Part shown: positions 62,666 to 64,000 of the stretch, one piece after another
Numbering within the stretch: position 1 is the stretch's first letter
Layout: each line of letters begins with the position of its first letter
Assembly: GCA_010672825.2 (NCBI GenBank)
Contig: JAAHFU020000002.1
Span: 384,001 to 448,000, forward strand
Length of the DNA stretch: 64,000 nucleotides
Source of the DNA: Leptolyngbya sp. SIO1E4
GTDB taxonomy: Bacteria; Cyanobacteriota; Cyanobacteriia; Phormidesmidales; Phormidesmidaceae
Direction of reading: 5' to 3'
Made by a program: the position numbers and the translations under genes
Notes under the pieces: generated by a model
What the model was told of the DNA's origin: nothing
The model's database searches: none
What the model saw: the letters and a program-made list of their open reading frames with translations, nothing else

Positions 62666-62783
62666 CAGCTATGTTGCTCTGTTTTTAATTGCTAAAATCC
62701 CATGGCAGCGATGCGATACAGATCGTAAATAGCCGTTTCATCTTAAATGTATGATTTTAGTAATGGCTAAGGTTTGAGGAAAG

Positions 62784-63239
62784 ATGATAAACATACGTCC
62801 TTATGAAACGGCTGACTGGTCTAGACTGTGCGAGATACATGACGCATCCCGTCTTAATGAACTAGGTTTAACCGTAGGGACAGAGGCGTTTCTTACCCTT
62901 GAGCAAACTGCTAAAAACGAAGGTCTTTTTGATGACAAGCTCTTTGTCGCAGAAGTCGATAATGTTGTGCAGGGGTTTGTTGCCTATGGAGATGAAGAAC
63001 TTGCCTGGCTGTATGTTGATCCTAAGTTTTGCAGAAAAGGGGTGGGACGTGCGCTAGTTCGACATGTCGTTGCAGACTCAGCACCCACGATAGAAATTGA
63101 ACTGCTTGAGGGCAATACGCCTGCTCTAGAGCTTTATCTTTCTGAAGGTTTTAAAGTTATAAAGCGCGTAGAAGGTCAGCTTGTAGGCAATGAGGAGTTT
63201 GCTGCAGTCGGTTTGGTATTGAGACGTGAAGAGACTTAA
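62784..63239 (+). CDS. GNAT acetyltransferase
   Basis: 151 residues (MINIRPYETADWSRLCEIHD). LYVDPKFCRKGVGRALVRHV contains the acetyl-CoA motif RKGVGR; ELYLSEGFKVIKRVEGQLV is the C-terminal strand region. It ends 2 bp before the truncated glycine-rich gene, so the junction with the next locus is abrupt. Confidence 0.88.
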   Translation: MINIRPYETADWSRLCEIHDASRLNELGLTVGTEAFLTLEQTAKNEGLFDDKLFVAEVDNVVQGFVAYGDEELAWLYVDPKFCRKGVGRALVRHVVADSAPTIEIELLEGNTPALELYLSEGFKVIKRVEGQLVGNEEFAAVGLVLRREET

Positions 63240-63241
63240 GA

Positions 63242-63931
63242 CGATCTGTTACCCCATCAGACCAAGTTGACCAAGTTTGGCATCTACACTTAACCTATAC
63301 GCGATCGTATTGGGATGAGTTTTGTTCAGAGATTTTACAAACACCGCTGCATCATGATCCAACCCTGGGTGGAGAGGCTGAAGATCAAAAATTTGATGAT
63401 TGGTATAGTAAGACTCTGGATAGCTATGAAAAATTTTTTGGAACAAAACCACCAGTAGAAATTTGGCCGAAACCCAAGGATCGTTTTGGGCGTGACTTGC
63501 ATTTTGTGCGAGTTAATACCGAGCAAAATTGGATATTGCTAAAGTTGCAAGTTCTAGAAGGTGCAACGTTAGGTATCGCTATCCTGGCTACTTTAATAGT
63601 CAGTGTTTGTTACATCACCCTTTCTGAAAACAGCATCAACCCGTTTGCGGGAATTTTACTGGCCGTTATTTTGGTTGCCGCAGTTTTTGGCGTGGTACGG
63701 ACTTTTGCCGGAATAGTAGACTTCATTAAAAATCCTTCACGCCCTCGTAATGGATGGACTTGGGGTGGCAGCGGGTGTGCCTCTGCTGGCTGCGGAGGAT
63801 GGGGATGGGGGGATGGTGGCCATAGTTCGAGTGGCGGTGACAGCGGCGGCGGCTGTGGCGGCGGCGGTTGTGGCGGAGGCGGAGGCTGTGGCGGTGGTGG
63901 TTGCAGGGGCGGAGGCTGTGGCGGTGGGTAA
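63242..63931 (+). pseudogene. Glycine-rich membrane protein gene truncated at its 5' end
   Basis: The frame runs from codon 63242 (RSVTPSDQVDQVWHLHLTYT, then RSYWDEFCSE), without an ATG, GTG or TTG start until TTG 63497. DQVWHLHLTYTRSYW is a conserved motif of a glycine-rich cyanobacterial protein family, normally preceded by ~35-45 residues that are missing here. A hydrophobic pair (LGIAILATLIVSVCYITLSE; FAGILLAVILVAAVFGVV) and a C-terminal tail of GGGCGGGGCG-like repeats follow. The GNAT gene has replaced the start. The last ~70 bases of the window show no further gene. Confidence 0.7.
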
Positions 63932-64000
63932 CCGTATAGCAATTTGTTTGGAGCGGACTGATGCTAAGTCTTCGTGCGTTGCTCGGTAATTTACAGCGAC

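Noticed and set aside
63610-63942. Proline-rich antisense ORF
   Set aside because: Complement of the Gly/Cys-rich tail; low complexity only.

Overview
The window comes from a cyanobacterium, probably filamentous and diazotroph-related, although no nitrogenase gene is present. Evidence is the dense HIP1-type GCGATCGC octamers, heptanucleotide short tandem repeats (STRR), a cyanobacterial-type uptake hydrogenase (hupS, hupL, hupW) with an extended hyp gene cluster, and families common in cyanobacteria (Uma2, DUF433/DUF5615, large hybrid kinases). The species cannot be named from sequence alone.

Layout. 1-3805: the 5' two-thirds or more of a very large low-GC NACHT/STAND-type NTPase gene running off the left edge. 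4.0-6.65 kb: a remnant phosphoesterase fragment, then copy A of a repeated element (77-aa gene, structured leader, right edge GTTAGCT), then an AraC-type regulator and a monooxygenase-like gene, closed by an integron attC site. 6.6-14.8 kb: a metal-homeostasis neighbourhood (two metallophosphatase-like genes, a CobW-like GTPase, a Zur/Fur-type box, an FAD-dependent oxidoreductase, an ArsR/SmtB sensor, a CDF-type transporter with two palindromic operators), interrupted by VapBC-like and HepT/MntA toxin-antitoxin modules. 15-27 kb: membrane/pentapeptide-repeat protein, a phosphodiesterase-superfamily enzyme, a MITE-like element, a secreted tandem-repeat protein, and a hybrid sensor kinase with a multidomain response regulator. 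27-30 kb: DUF5615/DUF433 modules and a TIR-FGE fusion protein whose C-terminus looks like the variable region of a diversity-generating retroelement (DGR).

30.4-43.1 kb is the hydrogenase region: hupW, hupL and hupS on the minus strand; divergently, a TPR protein, two small membrane proteins, a NifU-Rieske fusion, an NHL-repeat protein, hypF, hypC and hypD. hypE, hypA and hypB do not follow hypD here. Together these genes make, mature and proteolytically finish the [NiFe] uptake hydrogenase.

44-63.2 kb is an accessory island that I read as an integron-like gene-cassette array without a visible integrase (a CALIN or the distal part of a chromosomal integron). Twelve same-orientation attC-like sites (plus one collapsed and two half sites) separate unrelated single-gene or two-gene cassettes: nucleotidyltransferases, GNAT acetyltransferases, VOC protein, hydrolase, lipoprotein, TetR, tyrosine phosphatase, zinc-ribbon protein, NADAR protein. 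The repeated element (copies A, B and C) sits immediately upstream of cassette-like material each time, and each copy ends exactly at a GTTAGSY core. I propose it as an attI-like platform; this is the most interesting undescribed feature of the window. The island ends at 63.24 kb, where it abuts an N-terminally truncated glycine-rich protein gene.
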